From Zobellia barbeyronii (lineage in GTDB: Bacteria; Bacteroidota; Bacteroidia; Flavobacteriales; Flavobacteriaceae): a DNA stretch of 64,000 nucleotides. Both the position numbers and the translations under genes were made by a program. The notes beneath the pieces are model-generated. The model worked only from the letters and a program-made list of their open reading frames with translations. It ran no database searches and had not been told where the DNA came from. The stretch covers positions 434,001-498,000 of the forward strand of contig NZ_JACATN010000004.1 of NCBI RefSeq assembly GCF_018603515.1, written 5' to 3'. Of this stretch, positions 27,382-35,455 are shown piece after piece; positions within the stretch are counted from its first letter, which is position 1, and every line of letters begins with the position of its first letter.

Positions 27382-28569
27382 ATGAAAAACACACGACAAA
27401 TTCTTGGATTAGCTTTTATGTCATTCGCCTTAACTGGTATGTACGGCTGTGAGCTAAAACCTAAAAAAGCAACTACAGAACCAGTACTGGCCCAATCATT
27501 TACAACAGCAAATGACGAAAAACCAAAAACCAACACAGTAAAGATTGCCTTGCTACTAGATACCAGTAATAGTATGGATGGCCTTATCAACCAGGCCAAA
27601 TCGCAGCTTTGGGATATCGTAAACAAGTTTACCTATGCTAAATGCGGCAATGAGCAACGGCCGGAACTACAAATTGCACTTTACCAATATGGTAACGACA
27701 ATTTATCTTCAAGAGAAGGATATATTCAACAGGTTTTAAACTTTAGCGGAGACTTAGACGAAATATCTGAGAAACTGTTCTCATTAACCACGAATGGTGG
27801 AGAGGAGTATTGCGGCGAGGTTATCCATACCTCATTAAAACAATTGAATTGGGGAGAAAACCCAGATAACCTTAAAATGATTTTTATTGCAGGCAATGAA
27901 CCTTTTACACAAGGCAAGTTAAATTACAAGGATGCAGTTACCAATGCCAAAGAAAAAGACATTGTAGTTAACACTATTTACTGCGGAAACTATGAGCAAG
28001 GAATTAGTTCTGATTGGAAAAATGGTGCTACACTAACCGGAGGCGAGTACATTGCTATTGACCATAATAGAAAGGTAGTTCATATTGATACGCCTTATGA
28101 TGATGTCATCATACAACTAAACTCAAAATTGAACAAAACGTACATTTCATACGGAGCAATGGGAAGTGCCAAAATGGAAAAACAATCCACCCAAGACAGC
28201 AATGCCTATGAATTAGAAGAAGCAGTTGCGGTAAAACGGGCGGTGAGCAAAAGCTCTAGACTTTATAAAAATAAAAATTGGGATTTGGTTGATGCCTCTG
28301 ATGATGAATCTTTTGACATTACCAAGGTAAAACAAGACGAACTACCCAAAGAATTAAAAGGAAAATCGAAGGCTGAAATAGAGTCTTACGTTCAAGAAAA
28401 AAAATCTGACCGAATCAAAATACAGAAAGAGATTCAAACACTAAATGCCAAACGTGAAAAATTCATTGCCGAACAACAGAAAGAAGGAGGAAAAGGAGAA
28501 CTAGAAAATGCTATGTTGGAAGCAATTAAAAAACAAGCTGCAAAAAAAGATTATAAGTGGGAAGAATAG
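27382..28569 (+). CDS. VWA-domain lipoprotein of unknown function
   Basis: The 395-residue product has a lipoprotein signal with lipobox TGMYGC (Cys about residue 23). A von Willebrand A domain covers about residues 48-235. Its metal-site motif is DTSNS (in LLLDTSNSMDG), a plausible threonine lies in LTTNGGEEYCG, and the usual second aspartate is replaced in FIAGNEPF. The C-terminal 120 residues are highly charged and probably helical (KSKAEIESYVQEKKSDRIKIQKEIQ). No MoxR-type ATPase or other usual VWA partner is nearby. The protein is likely held on the outer or inner membrane by its lipid, with unknown binding partners. Confidence 0.8.
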   Translation: MKNTRQILGLAFMSFALTGMYGCELKPKKATTEPVLAQSFTTANDEKPKTNTVKIALLLDTSNSMDGLINQAKSQLWDIVNKFTYAKCGNEQRPELQIALYQYGNDNLSSREGYIQQVLNFSGDLDEISEKLFSLTTNGGEEYCGEVIHTSLKQLNWGENPDNLKMIFIAGNEPFTQGKLNYKDAVTNAKEKDIVVNTIYCGNYEQGISSDWKNGATLTGGEYIAIDHNRKVVHIDTPYDDVIIQLNSKLNKTYISYGAMGSAKMEKQSTQDSNAYELEEAVAVKRAVSKSSRLYKNKNWDLVDASDDESFDITKVKQDELPKELKGKSKAEIESYVQEKKSDRIKIQKEIQTLNAKREKFIAEQQKEGGKGELENAMLEAIKKQAAKKDYKWEE

Positions 28570-28589
28570 TCACCACTTTACTTCAAACA

Positions 28590-28623
28590 AAAAAGCATCC
28601 CGAAATTTCGGGATGCTTTTTTG
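28590..28623. terminator. Bidirectional rho-independent terminator
   Basis: The perfect 15-base arms AAAAGCATCCCGAAA/TTTCGGGATGCTTTT (no loop drawn beyond the centre) are flanked by A and T runs. The hairpin lies between the convergent VWA gene and the PorP/SprF gene. Confidence 0.92.
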
Positions 28624-28644
28624 TTTGTTTGTATTTTCAAATAC

Positions 28645-29658
28645 CTATTGCGCCGAAGGACAATAGCAATCATATCTACGTTCTTTTTGACCAAAATCGT
28701 AACCCAATGTTATTTGGTGAAATCCACCGCTATCAAAACGAATATCGCCTGACTGATAAGAATAATTATACGAAACCATGAAGTTTCCAACATTGGCTCC
28801 TACTATAGGAGTAATCAATTGCAAGCGTTGTTCTCCAAAGCTATCTGCTGTTGCAAATTGCCCACCTTCAAAACTTCTTCTATATGACAATCCTCCCCAA
28901 ATGCGTCCAAAATCTACGTCTTTGTAGACTTTTGCATTTAAATCGATTGTTTTTTCTTTTGTAAACTCACTCATCTGAAACAAAACAGAAGGCTCTAATT
29001 GCCATTCCTGTTTACCAAAAACATAACCTACCGAAAACAAATATCTCCTTAGGTTATCAATTACAGGGATTTGGTCATTTCCTTTCCCATAGCGATACAG
29101 ACTACGCTCACTACCTAATAGATTGGTTACCGCCACATGAGCATAAAATTCCATTAAATTATATGAAAAACCTAAGTCTACATTAAAATAACCCTCGCTC
29201 AATTTTATACCAGAAATAGCATCATCAAGCACATCTGAACGAAATTCAGACTCATCTAAACTACTCTGTAAATATGTAGGACTTAAACCAAATGAAAGTT
29301 GATTTAAGTTTCGACCGTCGCCACCCAATTTTAAATGATGGGCATATGTAACCTTTACTCCAGTTTGTGAATGGTAACCGTTAGCATCATTAAAAATGAT
29401 GACTCCTACTCCACTATTACTTTCTCCGATTCTAAAATTGGCGTTTATGGTTTGTAAATTTGGAGCATCATCTACATCAAACCATTGCATTCTTGCAGTA
29501 GCCCTTATTTTTCCTCCTTCACTAATACCGGCCATTGATGGATAAACCAAATAGTAATTATCCGATAAGTAATCAAAATATACAGGTATCCCTTCTTGTG
29601 CGGTAGATTGAAATGCAAAAGAAAGAGATGCAAGCAATAGCAGTAAACGGTATTTCAT
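28645..29658 (-). CDS. PorP/SprF-family type IX secretion membrane protein (stand-alone)
   Basis: The start is the ATG at 29658 (MKYRLLLLLASLSF, 337 aa). The longer frame adds 22 residues before an obvious signal peptide ending STAQ. The mature part starts EGIPVYFDYLSDNYYLVYPSMAGIS, the variant PorP/SprF opening, and continues as a beta-barrel-like sequence. The C-terminus has an unusual CYC motif six residues from the end. There is no adhesin or OmpA-type gene next to it, so its cargo must be encoded elsewhere, or it acts independently. It is convergent with the VWA lipoprotein gene. Confidence 0.82.
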   Translation of the reverse strand: MKYRLLLLLASLSFAFQSTAQEGIPVYFDYLSDNYYLVYPSMAGISEGGKIRATARMQWFDVDDAPNLQTINANFRIGESNSGVGVIIFNDANGYHSQTGVKVTYAHHLKLGGDGRNLNQLSFGLSPTYLQSSLDESEFRSDVLDDAISGIKLSEGYFNVDLGFSYNLMEFYAHVAVTNLLGSERSLYRYGKGNDQIPVIDNLRRYLFSVGYVFGKQEWQLEPSVLFQMSEFTKEKTIDLNAKVYKDVDFGRIWGGLSYRRSFEGGQFATADSFGEQRLQLITPIVGANVGNFMVSYNYSYQSGDIRFDSGGFHQITLGYDFGQKERRYDCYCPSAQ

Positions 29659-29791
29659 CTGTTGGATATAGAGGATGATTATTTTATCGACTAAATATAA
29701 GGTATAACGGTTGAAACGCAACATTATTATATAGACAAATCAATACGGACTGTTCAAAAATAGGTTGTATTTTTACAAAAATTTTGACACC

Positions 29792-30706
29792 ATGAAGGAG
29801 TATACAATTACGGTTGTTAAAACCAACAACCCTGCGATTCTAAAATTTGAGACGAATCACTTTTTAACGAAAAACAAGAACTACGAGTTCAAAAATATAG
29901 ACGAAGCCAAAAAATCACCTTTGGCCCAGCAACTTTTTTACCTTCCGTTTATCAAGACGGTATATATCTCTGGTAACTTTATTGGACTTGAGCGTTTTGA
30001 TATTGTTGAATGGGATGATGTAAAAGACGAAGTTGCCCAACAGTTGGTTGAGTACTTAAATGCTGATGAACCTATTGTAAACGAAGAAGATGAAACTTCC
30101 AAAAAAGTTGCCATTACAGTTTACGCAGAGGTTACCCCTAACCCGTCAGTAATGAAATTTGTAGCGAACAAACCTATTGTTCCTGGCGCTTTTGAGTTTA
30201 AGAATATAGATGAGGCCAAAAATTCTGAATTAGCTAAACAGTTATTTAGTTTTCCGTTTGTTAAAGAAGTTTTCTTTGATCTTAATTATGTTTCTGTTAG
30301 CAAGTATGACGTTGCTGAGTGGGAAGACGTTACCATGCCGTTACGCGAACACATACGTGAATACCTTGCCGATGGTAATGAAGCTGTTTCGGAAAGTGCA
30401 ATAGCTAAAACAAAGGAAGAAGCTCAAGATAGTTCTGTTCCAAGTCAACCAGTTGCAGAATTAGACGATACTTCTCAACAAATTGTAGATATTCTTGAGG
30501 AATACGTAAAGCCTGCAGTTGCAAGTGACGGTGGGAATATTCTCTTTCAATCGTACGAAGAAGAAAGTAAGACTGTAAACGTTATTTTACAAGGCGCATG
30601 TAGCGGCTGCCCTTCTTCTACCTTCACTTTAAAGAATGGTATTGAGACCATGTTAAAGAATATGATGGGAGACAAAGTAAACGAAGTAGTTGCCGTAAAT
30701 GGCTAG
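29792..30706 (+). CDS. NfuA/NifU-like iron-sulfur protein with duplicated N-terminal domain
   Basis: The start is the ATG at 29792 (MKEYTITVVKTNNPAIL, 304 aa). Residues of about 1-88 and 103-190 are two related copies of the Nfu N-terminal domain: both share (P)A/SxxKFxxN, EFKNIDEAK, SxLAxQLF and VxEWxDV. Residues of about 215-304 are the NifU C-terminal domain, with the cluster cysteines in GACSGCPSSTFTLKNGIETML. The protein probably carries and delivers [4Fe-4S] clusters to targets. It stands alone, followed by a dodecin gene. Confidence 0.93.
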   Translation: MKEYTITVVKTNNPAILKFETNHFLTKNKNYEFKNIDEAKKSPLAQQLFYLPFIKTVYISGNFIGLERFDIVEWDDVKDEVAQQLVEYLNADEPIVNEEDETSKKVAITVYAEVTPNPSVMKFVANKPIVPGAFEFKNIDEAKNSELAKQLFSFPFVKEVFFDLNYVSVSKYDVAEWEDVTMPLREHIREYLADGNEAVSESAIAKTKEEAQDSSVPSQPVAELDDTSQQIVDILEEYVKPAVASDGGNILFQSYEEESKTVNVILQGACSGCPSSTFTLKNGIETMLKNMMGDKVNEVVAVNG

Positions 30707-30748
30707 TAGTCTAATTTTTATAGGCTTATAAGTAACAAACCTGTCCAA

Positions 30749-30756
30749 TATTTTTG
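30749..30756 (+). promoter_or_regulatory. Bacteroidota -7 box for dodecin
   Basis: TATTTTTG matches TAnnTTTG and lies 32 nt before the dodecin start. At the expected spacing (20 nt) there is TTA rather than TTG, so the upstream element is degenerate. Confidence 0.5.
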
Positions 30757-30788
30757 TAATTTCAAGGAAACTATAAAAATAAATTATT

Positions 30789-30989
30789 ATGGCAGTTTTA
30801 AAAGTAATAGAAGTTTTAGCAAATTCTGACAAAGGCTGGGAAGATGCAGCTAAACAAGCAGTAGCTCAAGCTTCTAAATCAGTAAAGAATATAAAGTCGG
30901 TTTACATCAACGAGCAAAGTGCTACCGTAAAAGATGGGAAAATGGACAATTATCGTGTGAACGTCAAAATTACTTTTGAAATCAAGTAA
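30789..30989 (+). CDS. Dodecin
   Basis: The 66-residue protein has the dodecin pattern VIEVLANSDKGWEDAAKQAV and SVYINEQSATVKDGKMDNYRVNVKITFEI. Dodecins form hollow 12-mers that store or buffer flavins (or CoA in some relatives). The tryptophan in SDKGWEDA matches the conserved residue that stacks on the flavin in bacterial forms. Length is standard. It has its own promoter box and a strong terminator, so it is monocistronic. Confidence 0.93.
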   Translation: MAVLKVIEVLANSDKGWEDAAKQAVAQASKSVKNIKSVYINEQSATVKDGKMDNYRVNVKITFEIK

Positions 30990-31012
30990 ACACGAAAAAC
31001 AGTTTAGTAGAG

Positions 31013-31043
31013 AGCGCCGCAATATATTGCGGCGCTTTTTTTT
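31013..31043 (+). terminator. Rho-independent terminator after dodecin
   Basis: The ten-base arms AGCGCCGCAA and TTGCGGCGCT enclose TATA and lead into seven T residues. Confidence 0.93.
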
Positions 31044-31231
31044 ACCTCTAAAATGATTAAAAAAAGCATCTAGTACCTACAACAATTATTGGGTGCACAT
31101 TGCGTTTTGAACACATATAAACAAAGTGTTGACTCATTCGATTTATACAGGCTCCATTAACAATAGTTTAATGATTTGAGCTTGATTGAGGCCCCTGTAT
31201 TTAGTATGTTGCCCACATAAATAAAAAATAA

Positions 31232-32068
31232 ATGGAAGAATTCGCAAATTATCAAGAACATATAGACAAGGCAATAGAATGGGCATGGAAGGTTTTGCCC
31301 GATTTAATTATGGCAATTATCATTTTAGTCGTTGGCCTTTGGATAGTTGGCTTTCTAAATAAAATGGTCCGTAAATTCTTTGAAAAGAAAGATTACGATT
31401 TAGCCTTAGAAAGCTTTTTACAAAGTTTTATAAATATAGCTCTTAAGGTTTTACTTTTTGTTTTGGTGATTACCCAGTTGGGCGTTAAATCATCATCACT
31501 TATCGCTATAATAGGTGCTGCCGGTTTGGCTATTGGTTTAGCACTACAGGGATCACTTTCCAATTTTGCCGGAGGTGTTCTTATACTATTATTCAAACCG
31601 TTTAAAATAGGTGACTTTATATCAGCACAAAGTGTAGATGGAACTGTAAAGGAAATTACTATTTTCTATACTAAACTCTCTACATTCGGTAATCAATTGG
31701 CAATTATACCCAACGGACAATTATCAAACAATAATGTCGTGAACTATAGTGCTATGCCTACAAGAAGAGATAATATTAAAGTTGGTATAGGATATAGCTC
31801 TAATATTAAGGCTGCCAAAGATATCATGCTTGATATCTGTCAGAAAAACGAGAATGTACTTAAAGATCCCAAACCAGAGGTTTATGTTGATGCATTAGGC
31901 GATAGTTCAGTAAACCTGAGCCTACGGTTTTGGGCAGAGAATTCCGTTTTCTGGGCTGCTCACTTTTTTATACTAGAGGAAATTAAAAGAAGATTTGATG
32001 AAGAAGGTATTGAAATACCATTCCCACAACGCGATGTACATGTAAAGGGTCAGCCTCTAAAGGCATAG
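31232..32068 (+). CDS. mscS: Small-conductance mechanosensitive channel (MscS family)
   Basis: The 278-residue protein has three N-terminal membrane helices. The pore helix carries the GAAGLAIGLALQGSLSNFAGG signature with the glycine/alanine ladder. A cytoplasmic cage domain follows, with the FKPFKIGDFI beta segment and FGNQLAIIPNGQLSNNNVVNYS, and the C-terminus is short. It opens on membrane tension to release solutes after osmotic downshock. Length is close to that of E. coli MscS. It ends 18 bp from the convergent tsaB gene. Confidence 0.94.
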   Translation: MEEFANYQEHIDKAIEWAWKVLPDLIMAIIILVVGLWIVGFLNKMVRKFFEKKDYDLALESFLQSFINIALKVLLFVLVITQLGVKSSSLIAIIGAAGLAIGLALQGSLSNFAGGVLILLFKPFKIGDFISAQSVDGTVKEITIFYTKLSTFGNQLAIIPNGQLSNNNVVNYSAMPTRRDNIKVGIGYSSNIKAAKDIMLDICQKNENVLKDPKPEVYVDALGDSSVNLSLRFWAENSVFWAAHFFILEEIKRRFDEEGIEIPFPQRDVHVKGQPLKA

Positions 32069-32086
32069 ACTAGGACATAAACAGAA

Positions 32087-32764
32087 TTACTTTTTTTTCT
32101 TCTGTTGTAGCATAAAGTCTTTTAAATAATAAGGTTCAAAGTAGGCGACATCTTCAAATTCGCCTGCTTTGAATTTTTTATAGGATAGTTGAACCATTTC
32201 ATTCGCCGAAGGCACAATGGTTGTGTTATAACTAAGATTAGCATGAGATAGCATTGTTTTACACTTTTCTGCACCACTACCTACCAAAATCACTTTTCCC
32301 TTTTCTAAATATTCAGAGAAAGAATTCTCTTCTATTATTTCTGCTTCTGTAGCTCTTACCTCATTTTTATCTTTATCAAATACAACTGAATACACTTCCA
32401 TACGGCGTGCATCTAAAACAGGAATGATATAATCAATATCTATTGATACCACTTGGGCAGCCATACTACTCAGCGTTGCAATTGAAATTAAAGGTATATC
32501 TAAAGCAAAACATAATCCTTTAGCTGCGGAAACGCCAATACGGAGACCTGTATACGAGCCTGGACCTTTACTAACTGCAATAGCATCCAACTCAGAAGCA
32601 TCTATATTTACTTCCTTAAGCACTTCTTGAATGAAGATATGCAATTGCTCGGAATGGGAATAATTAGGCGTATCATGCTCTTTAATTGCCAAAATCCTTC
32701 CTTCTTTGGCAATACTTACCGAACAATTGGTAGTTGCCGTTTCTAAGTTTAATATTATGCTCAT
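32087..32764 (-). CDS. tsaB: tRNA threonylcarbamoyladenosine synthesis protein TsaB
   Basis: The start is the ATG at 32764 (MSIILNLETATTNCSVSIA, 225 aa). The longer frame reads through the promoter box and a terminator hairpin. The ASKHA fold is visible in NLETATTNCSVSI, SKGPGSYTGLRIGVSAAKGL (about residues 63-82) and VLDARRMEVYSVVF. TsaB works with TsaD and TsaE to make t6A37 in tRNAs reading ANN codons, and has a structural role itself. TsaD is not in the window. A TATCTTTG box only 7 nt before the start implies a nearly leaderless message. Confidence 0.94.
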   Translation of the reverse strand: MSIILNLETATTNCSVSIAKEGRILAIKEHDTPNYSHSEQLHIFIQEVLKEVNIDASELDAIAVSKGPGSYTGLRIGVSAAKGLCFALDIPLISIATLSSMAAQVVSIDIDYIIPVLDARRMEVYSVVFDKDKNEVRATEAEIIEENSFSEYLEKGKVILVGSGAEKCKTMLSHANLSYNTTIVPSANEMVQLSYKKFKAGEFEDVAYFEPYYLKDFMLQQKKKK

Positions 32765-32771
32765 ACGATTG

Positions 32772-32779
32772 CAAAGATA
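32772..32779 (-). promoter_or_regulatory. Bacteroidota -7 box for tsaB, very near the start
   Basis: On the minus strand TATCTTTG ends 7 nt before the tsaB ATG. No TTG lies at 19-21 nt upstream, although TTAAA is near that spacing. If used, the 5' leader would be only a few bases long. Confidence 0.5.
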
Positions 32780-32803
32780 CACGAGAAGGTTTAAATTACA
32801 TAT

Positions 32804-32839
32804 AAAAAAAGACCTGCTCGGCATTACACCAAACAGGTC
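32804..32839 (-). terminator. Rho-independent terminator of the efflux operon
   Basis: On the minus strand the stem GACCTG/CAGGTC, with inner pairing possible, is followed by seven T residues. It lies 24 bp after the tolC-like stop and upstream of tsaB. Confidence 0.85.
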
Positions 32840-32862
32840 GTATATTATATACTGCAATCTTC

Positions 32863-34215
32863 TTATTTCATCTCTAAAGGCAAGCCAAAATAGAATTCTA
32901 GCACCTTAAGTCTAAAAATATAATCGTATTTAGTTCTAATCAAATCTGCCTCTGCATTGTCTACTCTAGATTGCGCCTGGCTAAAATCAAAAGCATTCAT
33001 AAGACCTACGTCATAACGTTCTTTAGAGTAATCATATGCCAAACGTCTTGCATCCAAAGTTTTTTGGGCGGCATCGTATGCTTTTGAAAAGCTTGTTACA
33101 TCTACATATGCTTGATTGATATTGGTTTCCAAATTCAATTTTTCTTGCTCTAACTGTAGTTTTGCTTTCTCAACATTAATTTTAGACCTTTTAATGTTGT
33201 TCTTCACTGCAAAGCCATTGAAAATTGGAATATCTAACCGTGCACCATAAGAAATACCGTCATTGATCCATAACTGATTTGAAAAACTTTCAGCAGGTAC
33301 TAAACTACCCGTAGAACTATCAAAACCGCCTTGATCAGAATACCTAGTATTGTAATTAAAGAAAGCTCCCAAAGAAGGATAAACAGCACCTTTGGCGATA
33401 TCCAAATCTTTATTAGCCAAATCTATTCCTGATTGAGAAAACTTAATATCGTTCCTAAAAGTTAAGGCTTCAGCAAAAATTTCCTTTGGAGCCTTCGTAA
33501 GAACCTCAGAAGGAGGTACCTGAAAATCGCCTTCCAAAACATCAAAATTTTCGTAATCCGTAATTTGAAGCAACTGCGCCAAGTTGATACGGGAAATTAG
33601 CACTTGGTTCTGAGTGTTTACAATCTGTTGTTCCAGATTTGCCAATGTAGCTTCTATTTCCAGTAAATCGCCATTAGGCAGTACCCCTGCATCTACCAAT
33701 TCCTTTGACCGTTTTAAATCCTGTTCCGATACGGCAAATTGAGCCTCAAATACTTTTAAAGTTTCCTTATTAGATAGTATTTGCAAATAAGAATTAGCTA
33801 CGTTTAAACGAATATCATCTTTAAGGTCATCTAAGCGATATTGATTGGATATCGCATTCAGCTTGGCACGATTCAAACGATGAAGGTTTCGCAACCCATC
33901 AAAAAGTGTCAACGAAGAAGTTATCCCACCACTAGCCGATAAAATTGTTGTAGTAACCGGCTGATTGGTTGTCGGGTCAAATGAAAGACCCGTACTACCC
34001 GTAACACTTGAAGAAGCGTTTACCGCAGGTAACATTGCACCCACTGCATCAGATTTATCAATTTGTGCATTCTGCAAATCTAATTCATACTGTTCTACGG
34101 AGAGATTGTGTTCTACCGCATACTCTACGCATTCCTGCAGCGTCCAATTTTTCTGCTGTGCGCTAACCGCTCCAATAGAAAATAAGAGCAGTAATGCTGT
34201 TAGTTTAAAATTCAT
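32863..34215 (-). CDS. TolC-family outer-membrane efflux channel
   Basis: The 450-residue protein has a signal peptide of 19 residues ending SAQ. The TolC/OEP repeats follow: the first begins NWTLQECVEYAVEHNLSVEQYELD, and the second has KDLDIAKGAVYPSLGAFF. Long heptad-rich helices form the periplasmic tunnel, ending with RSRVDNAEADLIRTKYDYIFRLKVLEFYFG-like sequence. It provides the exit duct for the ABC transporter and adaptors encoded just upstream. As the last gene before a terminator it is the single TolC for a cluster holding two adaptors and four permeases. Confidence 0.94.
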   Translation of the reverse strand: MNFKLTALLLLFSIGAVSAQQKNWTLQECVEYAVEHNLSVEQYELDLQNAQIDKSDAVGAMLPAVNASSSVTGSTGLSFDPTTNQPVTTTILSASGGITSSLTLFDGLRNLHRLNRAKLNAISNQYRLDDLKDDIRLNVANSYLQILSNKETLKVFEAQFAVSEQDLKRSKELVDAGVLPNGDLLEIEATLANLEQQIVNTQNQVLISRINLAQLLQITDYENFDVLEGDFQVPPSEVLTKAPKEIFAEALTFRNDIKFSQSGIDLANKDLDIAKGAVYPSLGAFFNYNTRYSDQGGFDSSTGSLVPAESFSNQLWINDGISYGARLDIPIFNGFAVKNNIKRSKINVEKAKLQLEQEKLNLETNINQAYVDVTSFSKAYDAAQKTLDARRLAYDYSKERYDVGLMNAFDFSQAQSRVDNAEADLIRTKYDYIFRLKVLEFYFGLPLEMK

Positions 34216-34246
34216 GTTTTGATTTTTTGATTATGATTGATGATTG

Positions 34247-35392
34247 TTACTCTTCACTTTCTGCCTCTTCCTTTTCCTCTTCGTCCTCTCCTTTTTTAAT
34301 AGGCTCTGTCTTACTCCAAACTTTAACTTTATCAGATTCCGTTAGGCCGGAAACGATTTCAACGTTTACGCCATCTGAAATCCCTATTTCAACATCCTTT
34401 CTTTCGAACTCCTGATCACCAGTTTCAATTTCAACATAAGGCTCGTCTGTTTTTTTATCAAACTGCAATAAAGCTTCAGGTATAACTAAAACATCATCTT
34501 TTTTCTCTAGAACCAATGAAGCATTGGCGCTATATCCTGCTCTAAGAAAAATATCTTCCTTAACCTCTACATCACCTTCAATCTTAAATTGTACGGCTCC
34601 CGTTTCTTCTATTCCTTTAGGTGCAATGAATCGCAATTTCGCATCCAGTTCAGCACCTTCTACCGCACCTAGACTAATTTTTAAGGGTGTACCTATTTCA
34701 AGTTTGGCCACTTCGCCTTCATCTACCTTACCTTCAAAAATCATCTTGCTTAAATCTGCAATTGAAGCAATAGTAGTACCGTCATTAAAATTATTACTCT
34801 CAATAACCTGATCACCCTCTTCTACCGGTATTTCTAAAATAGTACCGTCTACGGTAGCACGTATGTTAGTATTGGCACTTGTAGAACCTCCTGCAGAACC
34901 TTGGCGAATGATTTGATAATCTGCTCTCGCATTTTCAAGTTCTTGCTGGCCTTGATCGTATTGTAACTGTAAAGTATTAAAGTCTTGACTTGAGATGACC
35001 CCTTTATCAAATAACGATTTGTTTCTGTTGTACTCTATCTTCACGTTGTTCAGAGCCAATTCGGCATTTCTTACTCTACCTCTAGACTGATTCAAAGCTT
35101 GCTCGTTTGGCACAACCTTAATAGTTGCAATCAAATCACCAGACTTGACTTTTTGACCTTCTTCCATGAAAATCTTTTGAATAATACCCGAAATCTGAGG
35201 CTTAATTTCTACTTCATCCTCAGGAACTACCTTACCTGTGGCCACCGTTTTCTTTTCTATATTAGTGATAAATGGTGTTTCTGTTTCGTAAGTAACTGCA
35301 TCTTTACTATTCGATTTTATAAAAAAAGCCGCGGCCCATAAAGCGCCTAGCACCAAAATACCAATTAAGATATATTTTACGATCTTGTTCAT
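34247..35392 (-). CDS. HlyD/MacA-type periplasmic adaptor (efflux adaptor 1)
   Basis: The 381-residue protein has one N-terminal membrane helix (about residues 5-26). A biotinyl-lipoyl-like half (PQISGIIQKIFMEEGQKVKSGD), a helical hairpin (about residues 110-165, heptad-rich) and a second lipoyl half (RATVDGTILEIPVEEGDQV) follow. Beta-barrel and membrane-proximal domains come next, and the tail is acidic (EEEKEEAESEE). It should link an inner-membrane MacB-type permease to TolC. It is clearly related to the adaptor at 38751-39863, with many identical phrases such as QVIESNNFN, AKGxEExGAxQF-like and VEIENGDQxFERxD. It lies 31 bp before the TolC gene. Confidence 0.93.
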   Translation of the reverse strand: MNKIVKYILIGILVLGALWAAAFFIKSNSKDAVTYETETPFITNIEKKTVATGKVVPEDEVEIKPQISGIIQKIFMEEGQKVKSGDLIATIKVVPNEQALNQSRGRVRNAELALNNVKIEYNRNKSLFDKGVISSQDFNTLQLQYDQGQQELENARADYQIIRQGSAGGSTSANTNIRATVDGTILEIPVEEGDQVIESNNFNDGTTIASIADLSKMIFEGKVDEGEVAKLEIGTPLKISLGAVEGAELDAKLRFIAPKGIEETGAVQFKIEGDVEVKEDIFLRAGYSANASLVLEKKDDVLVIPEALLQFDKKTDEPYVEIETGDQEFERKDVEIGISDGVNVEIVSGLTESDKVKVWSKTEPIKKGEDEEEKEEAESEE

Positions 35393-35455
35393 TTTTTCAG
35401 GTGTATTTGTTGTCTATTGGTTTTGTTGTTTTCCGTTTTGTTACAAAATTTCTTA

